Assembly: GCA_021234155.1 (NCBI GenBank)
Contig: JAJEKV010000025.1
Location: 8,772,330 to 8,836,329, forward strand
DNA length: 64,000 nucleotides
Reading direction: 5' to 3'
DNA from: Isoetes taiwanensis
Lineage: Eukaryota > Streptophyta > Lycopodiopsida > Isoetales > Isoetaceae
The position numbers were made by a program, and so were the translations under genes. Position 1 is the first letter of the stretch. Each line of letters starts with the position of its first letter. The notes beneath the pieces are model-generated. The model worked only from the letters and a program-made list of their open reading frames with translations. It searched no databases and was not told the DNA's origin. This document shows, piece after piece, positions 10,730 through 22,350 of this stretch.

Positions 10730-13700
10730 ATTGAATGCCATTTCTTCTTTTTTCGCCCGTCGGACATTAATGTGTGTCCTTTGCCCTTTTGTCACATCGA
10801 TCTTTCTTTCCGTCTCATCCTCACCGTTCATTGCTTCTCCCTTACGTTTTTGGGGACTTAGCCAAATTTTTGCCTCTCAATACACTCCTTGGCATCTTTC
10901 GACACTGGCACCATCAGCGGCTCGGTTTCGCCCTCTTCATACCTCTTAAGCCTCGGTTATGCGCCCTAAAAAAACCTTTTCGTTCTTCTGCGCCTTTGTC
11001 CTCCCCGTGCTTGACTTTTCGTCCTCCGCCTTTGAATCACTCTTCGTTTACGCAAATCGTTACCATGGCTGCCCCAAGATTTTCTACACTTCAAACTCTT
11101 TTGCTCCCAAGGATCGGCTCTTTTTGCATCTGTATCCTTCTTGGCCGCCCACTTTCAGGTGAAGCCCTTGTTGGCCCAAATAAAAAGTCGTTGAGCGACA
11201 AAAGCTTTCTGAATTCTCTCAAATGGAACTTAGGCTCCAAATCGACCGGTAGGCGGTTCATCGCCAATATCGTTAACGACCCCATGGCTACACCGCGTGG
11301 TCGATGGCACCACCATTTATTTGACTCAACATTTGATTTTACGGGTATTTCATATTCCCTTGCACACCCCTTGTTTATCATAGTGCGCCATCACGGGATC
11401 TAGATGTCCGCGATTTTGGTGCACCTCCTTATCATGCCAATGTCCATCGTCGACCAATATCGACAAGCCTCCACGAAACCTTTGTTAAATTTACGTGGCG
11501 CAAGTTCCTTGGGTATTCTATCAAGAACACCCATATCAATAAACCTTTCTATAACACGGTCATCTTTGCTACACACTCCAACCACCACATAGATTGGCCC
11601 CAAATGATGTTCTATCGTCTTCTCCAAGAAGTGGACCGCCCGAGGTGCCACTTCCATTTCACGAAGTTTACGTGGGAGGCCACTTTCAAGCCCTCATCAG
11701 TCATTACTTCCCTCCCACACCACCAAATTCTCATAATTCCACTTTCGGCGGTCCCTTCCAGCGACTACCAAAGCTGGCACTTCCGCCCTTCTTCCCCTGG
11801 TCATGTCCAAAGTCCGCACACCCATGTCCTTTGTCTCCTCCTCAGCTACACCATCCGGTTCACACCATCTTTCCCAAACATCACAAACCGGGCAGCGGCC
11901 CGGCTCCACCACCACAACACCCTCGTCGGTTGTTGTATCGGTATCGGCCGGGATGCTCAAGGCTGCTTTGCTCTCAAGTTACAAAGAATCCCAAGGCGCT
12001 CTTATGGCGGGGTTCTTGGGCACTAGAGGCCTCGATGCGGTACACGGGACCTTCAAAGCTGCCCTTTGCCCAAGTTGCAACTTTGGAGGCCAAACTTCAA
12101 GACAAACCGCGAAGCTCTCTTACGGGCTCATCTGGATCTCAAAAGTGCACAAGATCAAGTCGACCAACTTGCGGATCAGCAGGGCTCGGCTCAATCAGAA
12201 ATTCAGAATTTATTGGAGCACAACAAGTCAAAGCAGCTCTCACGAGGTACCAGGGCCTTGAGATATTGCTAAGCTCAGCGCCTTGTACTCAGAACTTTGT
12301 GGAAATTTCAGCACTCAAGTTCAAAACCTTCTGAGAAAGGGGCGGCTCAAATTGCCTCCTTGGCGGCTCGGCTTTCTACAGAACCTCTCGGCTCACCTCT
12401 CTTCAAGATCGGAAACTACGAGGAGGTGCAAAAAAAGCTTGAAGATCTTGGATGGCGGAGAGTGCCGTGCTGCCGTCTCAATACTCGGGGAAATCCTCCT
12501 CCAGTCAACACTTCACCGAAGCGGGTCCGTGACCCGATCCGCCTTCTTTGCTAGAAAGGGACAACCCGGATCACGTGATCTTGAACAACGGCTCTGACAA
12601 GCTATTGATCTGGCGTGAGGCTCAAGCAAAACTTGGCCCCATCGCCATTCTTAACGAGAATGCTGTTGACTTCGGTTCCTTCCTGCTATCACGATTATGT
12701 GGTTTGCTCGCCGCCACCTCTTCCTTTCGAAGTGGCATGCGGCGAGATGGACTGTGGATATTCGGCACTGCCAGATTTTCTTGGTTGGCGAGAACTCTCC
12801 ATTGAAGACAAAGGGTTGTCTTTGTGCCCTTGTGGTCTTTGATCTCATACCTGTGCGATCGGACTTTATCACCTTGAGTTGTTCAGCCCATGGCTTACAT
12901 ATTTCATGATTTCTATCGGGTGATACGGGAACACGAGGAAATGGCCCCCGCCCGACTCTCTTTCGGGGTGACCCCAGCGTGCAATGGGTGCCGGGATAAC
13001 AATCCATATCTTGCGGATCTGCTTTCGGGACCCAAACTCTTCATCGGGGAGTACATGCGAGCTTGCCAATCATTTATCTCTCGGCAAGCGGAGGCGGCTG
13101 TGAATAAGGAAGTATCTAGGACATCAGGATCTTCCCTATGCACAAATTTATATGCGACACCTCGCCGGTTATCATCAATTCACGAGCTCGTTGGATAGCA
13201 AGGCGGTCCCCACGGGATGGGATAGCCCCTCTGTCAACTCTCAACTCTCTGCTTCTCTTTGGGATCGTTGGTGTCAAGCTCTTGATCCGGATCTTGTCGA
13301 TCAATTCGGGGGGCTTCGGCAACCCGCCCACGGGCATGGTTCCTTCTCCCTATGCTTCCCTGGGGGCGTACCTCCGCCCCGGGTTCTGACTTCGATTGGC
13401 ACCTCCTTTTTGGACCAAGGTCATGGATGGTCATGCGGATGGACTCCACCTCGGATCTCGGCCGGATCTCCGGTGGGATCCACGTTTTGTTCGCCCGCTC
13501 ACATTGGGAAGAAGGTGCCACTCACGGATACCACCACAATTGGATCTATATTGCTAATGATGCGTGGTTGCAGCGGCGGGCGGATGCGCTTCATGGTCTT
13601 GACACCTTCTTGCGAGAATGCCACCACCTCACGATCCTTGAGTCCATCTTCAAAGCGGTTTTTGTGCTGCTCTCAAGTGCATTTTGCTAAGCTCCTTAAA

Positions 13701-13790
13701 TCGGCGGCGTCCCATTTTTCCTTTGCAATCCGAATGCGATTGTCCGTGCCTTTGGCCTCGGACTGTCTCCTCATGGAATGTCGGTACATT
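10730..13790 (+). pseudogene. Element A extra coding region downstream of integrase
   Basis: About 3 kb between integrase and the polypurine tract has protein-like composition on the plus strand in changing frames. Recognisable stretches are a hydrophobic, Phe/Leu/Pro-rich start (10,774-11,100), a globular section ending near 11,620, a Gln/Glu/Lys-rich probable coiled coil around 12,060-12,240, and a last section around 12,890-13,690 rich in Trp, His and Arg. Athila-like and some Tat-like plant elements carry an extra ORF at this position. I see no family motif, no clear signal peptide and no membrane anchor, so I give it no function. Confidence 0.45.
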
Positions 13791-14006
13791 TCTTGAACAC
13801 CCATCGCCCTTGAAGACATAGTGCGATCTCGCTTTCTTATTGATGCGAGATCACGCCCTTGGCCAAAACACTCCTCCTGCTCTTCAAACACGCCCGGGAT
13901 CTCATTAGCGGTACCATAATGGTGCCGTCCTCCTCCGTGAGGATCACTTTGAACAGATGGCTTCGCCCCTCGAAACCCTTCCTCCTTTTTCTTCACTCGA
14001 GTGTCG

Positions 14007-14019
14007 TTTGGTGGGGAAG
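14007..14019 (+). other. Element A polypurine tract
   Basis: The purine-rich run TTTGGTGGGGAAG directly precedes the TG that opens the right LTR. This is the expected plus-strand primer site. Confidence 0.7.
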
Positions 14020-14598
14020 TGTTAGTCTGTGCCTCTGTGCGGGACTATTCATCATCTGACAAACCAGGTCAAGCTCAAGGATCCTCGATCGTACGGGTCA
14101 GACCATCAAAGGCTCGTGAGAAGACCAAGCGGCAAACCCGCTTGATCAAAGCCTGCGTCCGGAGTCAACAAGCGCCTTTCGGACAAGTGATGACCCGTCC
14201 ACCGCCCGTGTCGGCGTCGGCGTGATTCTAGGCATTTAAAGAGGCACCGCCAACATTCACCAAATCGGGCCTCCTTCGGGTCGGCACCGCGAGATCGGTC
14301 GAGTGTCTATATTGGGCCCAAGGCCATTGTACTATATATATGAGTAGAGCTAGCATATGATGGCTAGATGAGTTTTGAGTCTTGTCTCCTTCGGTTTTTC
14401 TCTCTATTGCGAGAGCTCATGTATGTTCATCATTGATATCAAGGAAGCTTATCGTTTTCCTCTCATTTGTTACGTTTTTCTTCTTCTTCTTCTTCTCTTC
14501 TTGCAAATCCGGCGTGACATAGTCCCCGGACTCTCTGTTAGATCCACGGGTCCTCCACGGAGGGCTGTCTTCAGGAGTTCGAACCCGGACCCCAAACA
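14020..14598 (+). repeat. Element A 3' LTR
   Basis: It matches the 5' LTR (3627-4205) from TGTTAGTCTGTG to CCCAAACA. The two LTRs differ by many short indels and substitutions, which means either an old insertion or a noisy sequence. Confidence 0.85.
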
Positions 14599-16479
14599 CC
14601 GAGTGTTATCGGCGCGATCAGCGAGCGAGGAATACTGCATTTCGGTTGTGAAGTCAATGATATCGCTGCGAAGACTATTTTCAAAAGAGCCATTCATTGA
14701 TAACATAACCCCCTGCGGCGACAATATGCTCTATCGCGGGGAAGCGATCCATCGGGGGCGGGCAATCTCGCTTCGAGAACCATACAAGGTACATGTTTTA
14801 ATTTTACGCAAGATTATGAAATGGCCATTTTGAAATGGCTGGCTCATTTTGCTCGATAAATGTTCGTCTAACTTCTTGTTGTTTCCGGCGTTATCGGCTT
14901 TGGCTGAAGTTACCATGCGTGGTAAGCATCCTAAAGATTTCAACCGGTGGGTCTTCATGCGGAGGATATTTTTCGGTTATTCGTGTCCCTATGGAACTTG
15001 TGGAAATCTTGCAAGCTAAAAGACAACAAGGGACAAACTATTACATATGCTTGGGCAAAAGAATCGACTACTTGGTCGGACCTACGAGGTGCATGAGGGG
15101 TATGGACGAAGGCTGTCGGGTTACGTTCGGGAAGTCTTTGGATGGGAAGACCGCCGTCAAGGTCACCGGTGATTATCTGGGTAAGCAAAGCAATTCTTTA
15201 AGGCAAGGGCAAAGACACTAAGATCCATATCTTTCTTAAAGAAGGATAATTTTTGCAGTGAAGGATAATTTTTCGAGGAAGTTCAAGTCCTTCAGCGATC
15301 TCGATCTTTGCGGTCTAGGGGGCCGAGGATCCGAGCCTGATTTCCATGGCCACCTTGCATAGTAAGTGGGTTGAAACCGGAGTGAGCAAGGAAGGCATTT
15401 TTCGATTAGCGTGCCACACTGCTTTGGCAAGATTCATCGCATAATCTTTGTCTTGAAAGAGAGGATCTTGAAGACTTCCGTTGCGAAGTTGAACTATGAC
15501 GACAAGGGACAAGTTGTTTGCACTCTGTGCCGGTATCCTTGATTGCCACGGACACTAGAGGCATATTTCCAATGTGGGACAAAACCACACTAACAAATTT
15601 CTTTAATCTGGTTGTAAAGAACACACCGGTGATTCTTTTTGGATAGTGGTCTTTGCAAGGCGGAGCACAACTTTTGATTTCATCGTATTGGATGATGCGG
15701 ATTCGGATCGAGTTTATATTGGCATGTATGAGGGCGAATACAAGAATCCGCCTCCCGAGGGAGTTCGGGAGGCCCATTCACTAGTGTATGCCACAAAGAT
15801 TCAGACCCTTGAAGGTCCTCTGTCGAAGCAATTGACCTCAAGTTCCCCTTCAGCGATCATCCTCAAGAAGCGCCACCCGGTTCACATGCCCTATGAAGAA
15901 GGCGAAGGCGGGGAGGCAGAGGCTATGGCGGGAAGCTCGCAACAGTGATCGGTCAGTCTGGTGGCAAGGCTTGCCGGGGGACATAATTATGAGAAACCGG
16001 TGGGGCTGCTACATGCTTTCATTACCTCGTCGCGAGAAAATGGTACCGCCGAGGAACGAGGGGTGTTTGATTACTTCTCTGTGGTTCTTTTGGTAGGGCT
16101 TCATTCTTTGAATAAGAGATTTTGCATTGTATTCGAAAGTGACCCGCTTAAGCATGAGTGCCTAAAGGGGATTCTTGATAGGCTTGACCGCCTACTGAAT
16201 CCTACCATCGCAGCTGTTCCTGTGACAGAGAGACCACCTGCTGTAGTTGAAGAAGCTGTAGATCCACCAAATCCAGAGATGCCCGAAGCTCCACCCGATG
16301 TGGACTATGATGTGATCAAGAATACACAATTCAATCTGGACATTCTTGATGATCCCAATTTCACTGCCACAGCGTTCGAGAGCTTTCAGGGAGATCCTAT
16401 GGTTGCTTCTTCTAGCCATGGCCCTGGCCATACGGAACCTGATCCTTTTGTGGAGCCTGTTCCTGATGAGGAACCCTGA
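14599..16479 (+). pseudogene. Decayed ORF, 3' part, resumes after element A
   Basis: This continues the ORF broken at 3626. Several open stretches follow: 14,835-15,221; 15,646-15,948 (acidic, including a D-D-A-D-S-D run); and 15,961-16,479, a 172-codon frame that is open to its stop. The last part is well formed. It has an amphipathic helical start, then a Pro/Glu/Asp-rich tail (PVTERPPAVVEEAVDPP and beyond) ending in a normal stop followed by AT-rich non-coding sequence. That pattern fits the natural 3' end of a gene. The family is not recognised. It could be the C-terminus of an older transposon protein. Confidence 0.4.
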
Positions 16480-17568
16480 ATTTTGTATGAAAATAATGTA
16501 AATTGTACACTAATACTCTTGTAAACGGACTACCTCTTAGGAGTCCTTGCTTGTTTTGGCAAATTTTTTTTTAATATGCAAATCTATGAATTGAATTTTT
16601 AACTATTTTTTATGATGTTATGTTTCTCGGCTTCATTACATGCAATGCTAGAATTTTTAATAAGCCAATAAATGGCACTTTAGATGCATATTTTTTTAAA
16701 TGAAGCCATAATTTCAAAAAAATTGGCATAAAGTTGACTAAAAAGGATTTTCATTCCTAATTGGAATCGAAATTTCTCATTTTAATGAAATTGTGCTTTA
16801 TATGCTAATTTTTACTGGTTGTCCAAGCTTTCATGCTTAGTAGTAAAACATCAAACAAACACATTACGATAAGAAGATACGTATCGTTTTAAAATTGTTA
16901 GGAGGAACATATTGGCATGAGAGGGAGAAAACACATGAACAAGCAAGGAATATTATATTGTTTATCGAAATAAACAAAATAATCACCTTCTCTCAAAAGA
17001 AGCGGCAATTTTTCCATACAACATAAAAGGATGTTACATCTTTCTTATCCCAATATTGTTTAAGAAAAGGAGATTCGGGAACTGTTTCTATCCATTCACT
17101 AGGCTACCACAAGTTCTTTAAAACTAATTAGAAATATCCACGGCTCTGCGATAAAAAGCAAAAGCTTCGATATAATAATCACTGAAGCTCTATTCAGTTC
17201 TACAATATAAATACGTTGCAAAAGGAAGTGTTATGAATACATTGCAAAAGGAAGTGTTGTGTTATGATGATATGGTTAATGTAAAAGGAAGTATTGTGTT
17301 ATAATGAGATGGTGTGTCACTCAAACTTGAGAACATAATTTGATCTTGAAATTCAACTAACATTCTTCCATGCCATGTCTTTTGAGAACATAATTTAATG
17401 TGGAAATTCCACTGATCTTCTATGCCATGTGTCCAAAGCTTTAAAATAAGATTTCTTTTTTATAAATTTAACACTAAATTACCATATGAACCCAGGAAGA
17501 TATGTGGATTTGAGACTTCTTAAAGAAGAATTGATCATATACTTTAGCAGACATATATGTAGAACAAA
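16480..17568. other. AT-rich intergenic sequence
   Basis: No gene is seen. A short near-duplicate (GTGTTATGA...TGCAAAAGGAAGTGTT) occurs at 17,215-17,300. The start, directly after the stop at 16,479, looks like a 3' untranslated region. Confidence 0.5.
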
Positions 17569-17896
17569 ATGGAGCACTATAATTACAAACATGAATGGAA
17601 GCGTCGGACAATAAATCACTTAACTACAAACGAGAATGGAAGTGTGGGACAATGGTTTGCTCACCTTACCAATTTGGCCCATCGTAACTATGAATGGGAA
17701 TGGAAGCGTGGGATAATGGCTTGCTCCTCCTTACCCGTTTGTCCCTGGTCGGACAATGGATCATCGTAACTACAAACATGAAAGGAAGCGTGGGATAAGG
17801 GCTTGCTCACTTCTTACCAGTTTGGCCCACTGTAACTATGAACGAGAATGGAAGCGTGGAAAATGGCTTGCCCACTTTTTATCAGTTTGGCCCGGG
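17569..17896. repeat. Tandem repeat, unit about 66 bp
   Basis: Five imperfect units start near 17,576, 17,623, 17,686, 17,768 and 17,834. Each contains AACTACAAACGAGAATGGAA, then GCGTGGGA, TGGCTTGCTCAC and usually TTTGGCCC. The third unit is longer because of an internal extra segment. Short open frames across it merely follow the repeat. Confidence 0.8.
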
Positions 17897-20768
17897 GGTT
17901 TGATAAAATTCTCTTTTTTTCTTTCCTTTCTTTTGATTAAGACTAGACTATTGTTTTGCAACATACTTATTAATGGTTCAAAACACAGCTTCATGGATTT
18001 TCTTGAATATATGTATCCCATGTGTGCCTACTCTAATATTGTAGAGTCATGGACACATGTTTCACATTTTATTTACACACGCAATTAATAACATCCAAGT
18101 AGATTTTAGGGTAGCTCCAACTATAGGTGCAAAGTACTTTTAAAGGTAGCTATAAATAAGGTGCAATACACAATGAAAGGATTGTCTAAGGTCTGCTTGA
18201 ATAATGCAATGCCTTCAAAAGGTATGGTGTTGTTCACAACACATCCATCTTGGACCTTAGAATCACGCAAGTGAATGAAAGGTCAAGTCCCCATTAGAAT
18301 TGGATCTCATCTAAATCGCCCATCTATTTCCCCTTGGAAAGTTAGGTTTTCAAGAGCAGAAGGGGCATAGCCACAACACATCCACATTCATATACAAGCA
18401 GCAAAAGATAGTGACGATGTGAGATTGAGTACACGACATCAACACCTCATGCACATGGTCACTTGCAATCTACATGTTCTCAAAGTGATCAATGGCCTAG
18501 AACTTATTCTATGCAAATCTTGTGATTACAATGGTCTAGAAGTTCGCAAATGCATGTTTTTCAACACTTACAAGTTCAAAATTATACCCGAGCAGCGGCA
18601 GGGCACAGATTCTAGTATGTAATTATTGGTGGCAAGATTATTTCGTCCCGCAAAAGCATGGGGGCTGCTTCCCAAAATTGGGGCAAATTGTACACATATG
18701 TACAGATCTAAATCATGATCGTCAAATTTGCTTACATATTCTAAGAAAGATTTCCGCTTCTTAGGGTTTCGCCATAGCTGTCTCGCCAAGCAATGTAGTA
18801 TGGTGTGTGGTCACATGTCGGTTGGATCTTTGCCTAGTGGTGTGACGTTAAAACTACTATCTATGTATCTATCTATCTATCTCCACCACCACAACAAAGA
18901 TTTTGCCAAGGGAACAGATGTGGCCTTTGGCACTTCTAGATTTCTTGAGTTTGAGCGATTCCACCTCTTTCTTTCTTTCTTTTCACCTGAGCTAATTTTG
19001 CCACAAAAGATTTTGATTTTGATTTTCATTTTCATTTTCATTTTCATTCGGCCTCACTAGGATGGAAAACAAAGATTTGGCGACAACGTGCATTTTTCTG
19101 TCAATCAGCAAGCACATTTCACAGAGATTTTTTCTTGGAATCTATGTCTTTGTGTAGCAAAGGTATAAACAAAATTTGGGCTGGAGAAAAATCGCAAGCA
19201 GAGGAAAATAAATTAGTCACGACAGATTTTTGTGGATTCATTCTTGGCCTTCTAAAGAAGGCATCGCTTTGCATGTTTGTGTTCAGCAAGCAGAGGCTTC
19301 GAAAGTGGCGATCTCAGAACAGAAATGGGTTTTCGCAAGTAGATCCGGCATGCAGAGGAAGCAAAGGTTTGTAACTAAGTATTCTTGTGATGGTAGTCAG
19401 GGATATGGCTTGATTAAGTAGATTTATTAATCGAGATCTGTGCATCCATCTCAGGTTGGCCTGCCTTGCATCCACGTTACCGTCTTCAACACATGCCCTC
19501 TCTTCATTATTCATGCTCATCATCCCTTTGCCTTGTTCATGGCATTGCATGTAATCTAGTCTGTAACTTTCACTCCATGATGACTCTGCCACTGATTTGT
19601 AGCCCTGGCGTTGTAGGTGGTTTAGGTCTGTGCTTGTTTCAGGGGACTTTGAATTTGCTGATGCTCTATTTGCCTACTAGTCTATTTCATTTTGAGACAT
19701 TGGCCCGATTGGCTTGTGTGTTTTGGGATCAATCTTAAGCCTCTTGAGCTTCTTTTTGATACAAGAATTCCAAAAGTGCTTCATCTCGTTATCAGTTCTA
19801 CCGGGCAATTGGGAAGCAATCTGAGACACTAGAGATGAAAAAGCACAGGGGTAAGCCTAAAAGCATGAATTGAATCGAACCCAAGAGTTAAATAGAATTT
19901 AAATTGGAGGTGTTTCAGATGTTTTCCAACTCATCTTACCTTATTGCAAGGCATTCTTGAAAAGTGTAAGCGATTATGCAGCACATCATGCTGAGTGTCC
20001 GGTCCTTATTTTTAAACTGCATGAGAAGCCCCATAAATATGCAAATCCTGATGTATCAGTAACAGAAAAAGTGGCTAATGTTCAGAATGTTTGGGACTTC
20101 AACGAATAATATACTTTCAACGAGTATGAATTGATGATTTGAACGGTCCCAGCTTTTCCTTATTTTGCAAGCTCATGTCACAGAGCTTGACCCATTTTTC
20201 CATTCAACTAACTTATTCCCTCCTTCAACCCATATCTTCAAAATTGCAATTAAGAAGCTCTCTGTGCTAGAAAGTAAAACCACTATTTCTAAAGTACCCA
20301 ATTATATTAAATTTACTAGTGCAGAGTCTAATTTACACCATTTCGATTGTTCTTTAAGCAGTGCCCATTAACTTTGGCTTCGGAGTATTCTAATCACTAG
20401 TTAATTCATTTGTTCAACATTCTTTTATTAGGAGAGATATTTTTAGACCTCATATATTAGAATATTGGTCAATATAGGATGTTAGAAAGTTTTCCAGGAT
20501 TGAAGCGACGTCATTAACAAGCAAATTTGATTGAAGCCCTCCTCCAAATATGATTGATTGCAAGCTCGGTATGTACTTAGTATTCAATTTTCTATCGGGA
20601 AGGATTTCATACTAGGATGGTCTGGATGAAACTTACAACATCCAAACATAAAACATGTTCAAGAATGTCATTTGCAGTATTTAAACTAAAAGAAACCCAT
20701 TATTACTCCGGTAATGCATTATGAAATATCGAACTTAATAATAGGTCTAACCTTACATGTCATGAACC
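17897..20768. other. Intergenic sequence with microsatellites
   Basis: No gene can be supported. A (ATCT)n tract lies at 18,857-18,884 and a (TTTTGA/TTTTCA)n tract at 19,012-19,050. ORFs of 60-110 codons in this interval show no family motifs. Confidence 0.5.
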
Positions 20769-20815
20769 AAAGAAATGTTCGCGGCAGCCTTGGCCGCCGC
20801 GATAAATTTCTTGTA
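20769..20815. repeat. Short GC-rich hairpin repeat, copy 1
   Basis: A 47-bp sequence runs AAAGAAATGTTCGCGGC...GCCGCGATAAATTTCTTGTA. Its centre can fold as GCGGC(A/G)GCC paired with GGCCGCCGC. The outer AAGAAAT / ATTTCTT also pair. Two more copies occur at 26,778 and 29,503. This copy has one stem mismatch (GCAGCC). Confidence 0.75.
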
Positions 20816-22350
20816 ACAATAATTCTTTTTCTTCTTTTTTGGGAGACATTCTTCTTTTATATTATAGGTTGAGTCTTATTTTATCACGTGTCAATCATTT
20901 TATAACGGTGTGCAAGAAATGCATTTTCTAACATTTTGATCCACCATGCATTTAGCACATCGGTGTTGATGGCATGCAAGAGGGCTTGTGAGTTGTATAT
21001 AAGAATGTTGCTTGACAACGATACGGGATAAACATTAGCAGGCGGGCCGGAGAGTGACATCGAATGTTACTAAAGCTATTCTCTCTTGTCAAACGATTTA
21101 GAGTTGGTCTGCGACAAAAACCACGAGGAAATGTTAAGTAAAATCTTGAGAAAGCAGGTTAATCTTCAAATGATTGGGTAAATCGGTGGGTAAAAGCTGA
21201 TCGTCCAATTAAAATAAGTCGGAGAAGAAAGGTATTTGCGAGAACACTTGTGGCGGAAGAACGACCCTAAGAAATTGTTAACATTAGGGGTTTTGAAAGT
21301 ATGCCGGTAGGCGTGGCGTTATTGGACGCGCAGGCAAAATTCAACCTAAACTGTTTTTACGTGATATGGCAACGGGTGTGGACTCAGACACCTCTTTGAC
21401 TAAATAACCACCAAAGCATGGAGGGATTTCAAGAGATATGTTTATTTAATGCCTTGGGCATGTGTATCGAAAAAAGTCAATACATAAAATTTGTAATGTT
21501 TTCCTTTTTTACTAAAAATATAACTAACGTTACTAATAACGCCTATATCATGTTCTATTCTACCCGTGCATATAGAAGTGCCTACCTCGATCCTCCAAGT
21601 TTGACTAATATGTCTATTAAATGCTGCATATTCAATACGTAAAAAAACAGGTCAGGATTCATTATGCCACCTAAGCCAATCATGCAACATCAACTAGCAC
21701 ATTTTCTTTCTATGAAGCCAAAGGGCCTTTCTCTACAAGCATTCTGCCCAACATTTTAACATTTACCTTGCATTCTAGCTATTTTACCAAGCACTGTGGC
21801 TGAATTACCTTGCATTTTGGGTGCTATTCTAGCAGAGGTTTAATGCGCACATAATGCATCCTAGCCTGCTTCTACGTAACAAGAACGCAGATTTACGCTG
21901 CATTGTGGCAGGGAAACCACGCCTCCGCGTCGGTGTGGTTTCCAGTGCCGTAATGCATGGTAAATCATACAACTATTAGAAGACTTGCCAACCTGTCATA
22001 AGGAACTTCTAAAAATAGTTGACAATGTTCACCTTGCCAGCTTGTACCCAAGTAAACATTTGATTATTATAATAAAGTCAAAACAGATGTGGGCCTATGT
22101 ATGCTGGCAAATACGGACGATATTACTTGTTTATAAGGGTGGAGCCCAAGATGTGGTCATATGCATGTTACTCAAGTGAAATGTTTCGTCCCTTGCTCCC
22201 GAAATGAAAGGGAGGAAAGAGAGTTCTAACAACCCTAGGGCCCAACAACCTAAAGCTCAGAATAAAGTACTAGCCTTGGACCATATGCCATAGATGATTC
22301 CATAAAGCACAAGACTCATCCTCTCATTCCATCTTCAAGACATAACATTA
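20816..22350. other. Intergenic sequence upstream of the pectin methylesterase
   Basis: No gene is recognised. The last 150 bp before 22,351 should hold the promoter and 5' leader of the next gene. The region is AT-rich, but I see no single TATA box I would commit to. Confidence 0.4.

Larger units (their letters stand above)
3627..14598 (+). mobile_element. Element A: Ty3/gypsy LTR retrotransposon with long 3' coding region
   Basis: The ends are two similar LTRs of about 580 bp. Both start TGTTAGTCTGTGCCTC and both finish ...GGACCCC(C)AAACA. A polypurine tract lies before the right LTR and a near-identical 5-bp duplication flanks the whole. The internal order is gag with zinc knuckles, aspartic protease, reverse transcriptase, RNase H, integrase, then about 3 kb of further coding sequence. 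That order, and a D-G-G-S type protease, resembles the non-chromodomain Ty3/gypsy group of plants (Ogre/Tat/Athila type); this assignment is inference. Every ORF is broken by stops and frameshifts, so the copy cannot be autonomous as read. Confidence 0.85.

Noticed and set aside
20769..20815. Hairpin as a standard Helitron 3' end
   Set aside because: The expected CTRR terminus does not follow the stem at the usual distance; it remains only one hypothesis.
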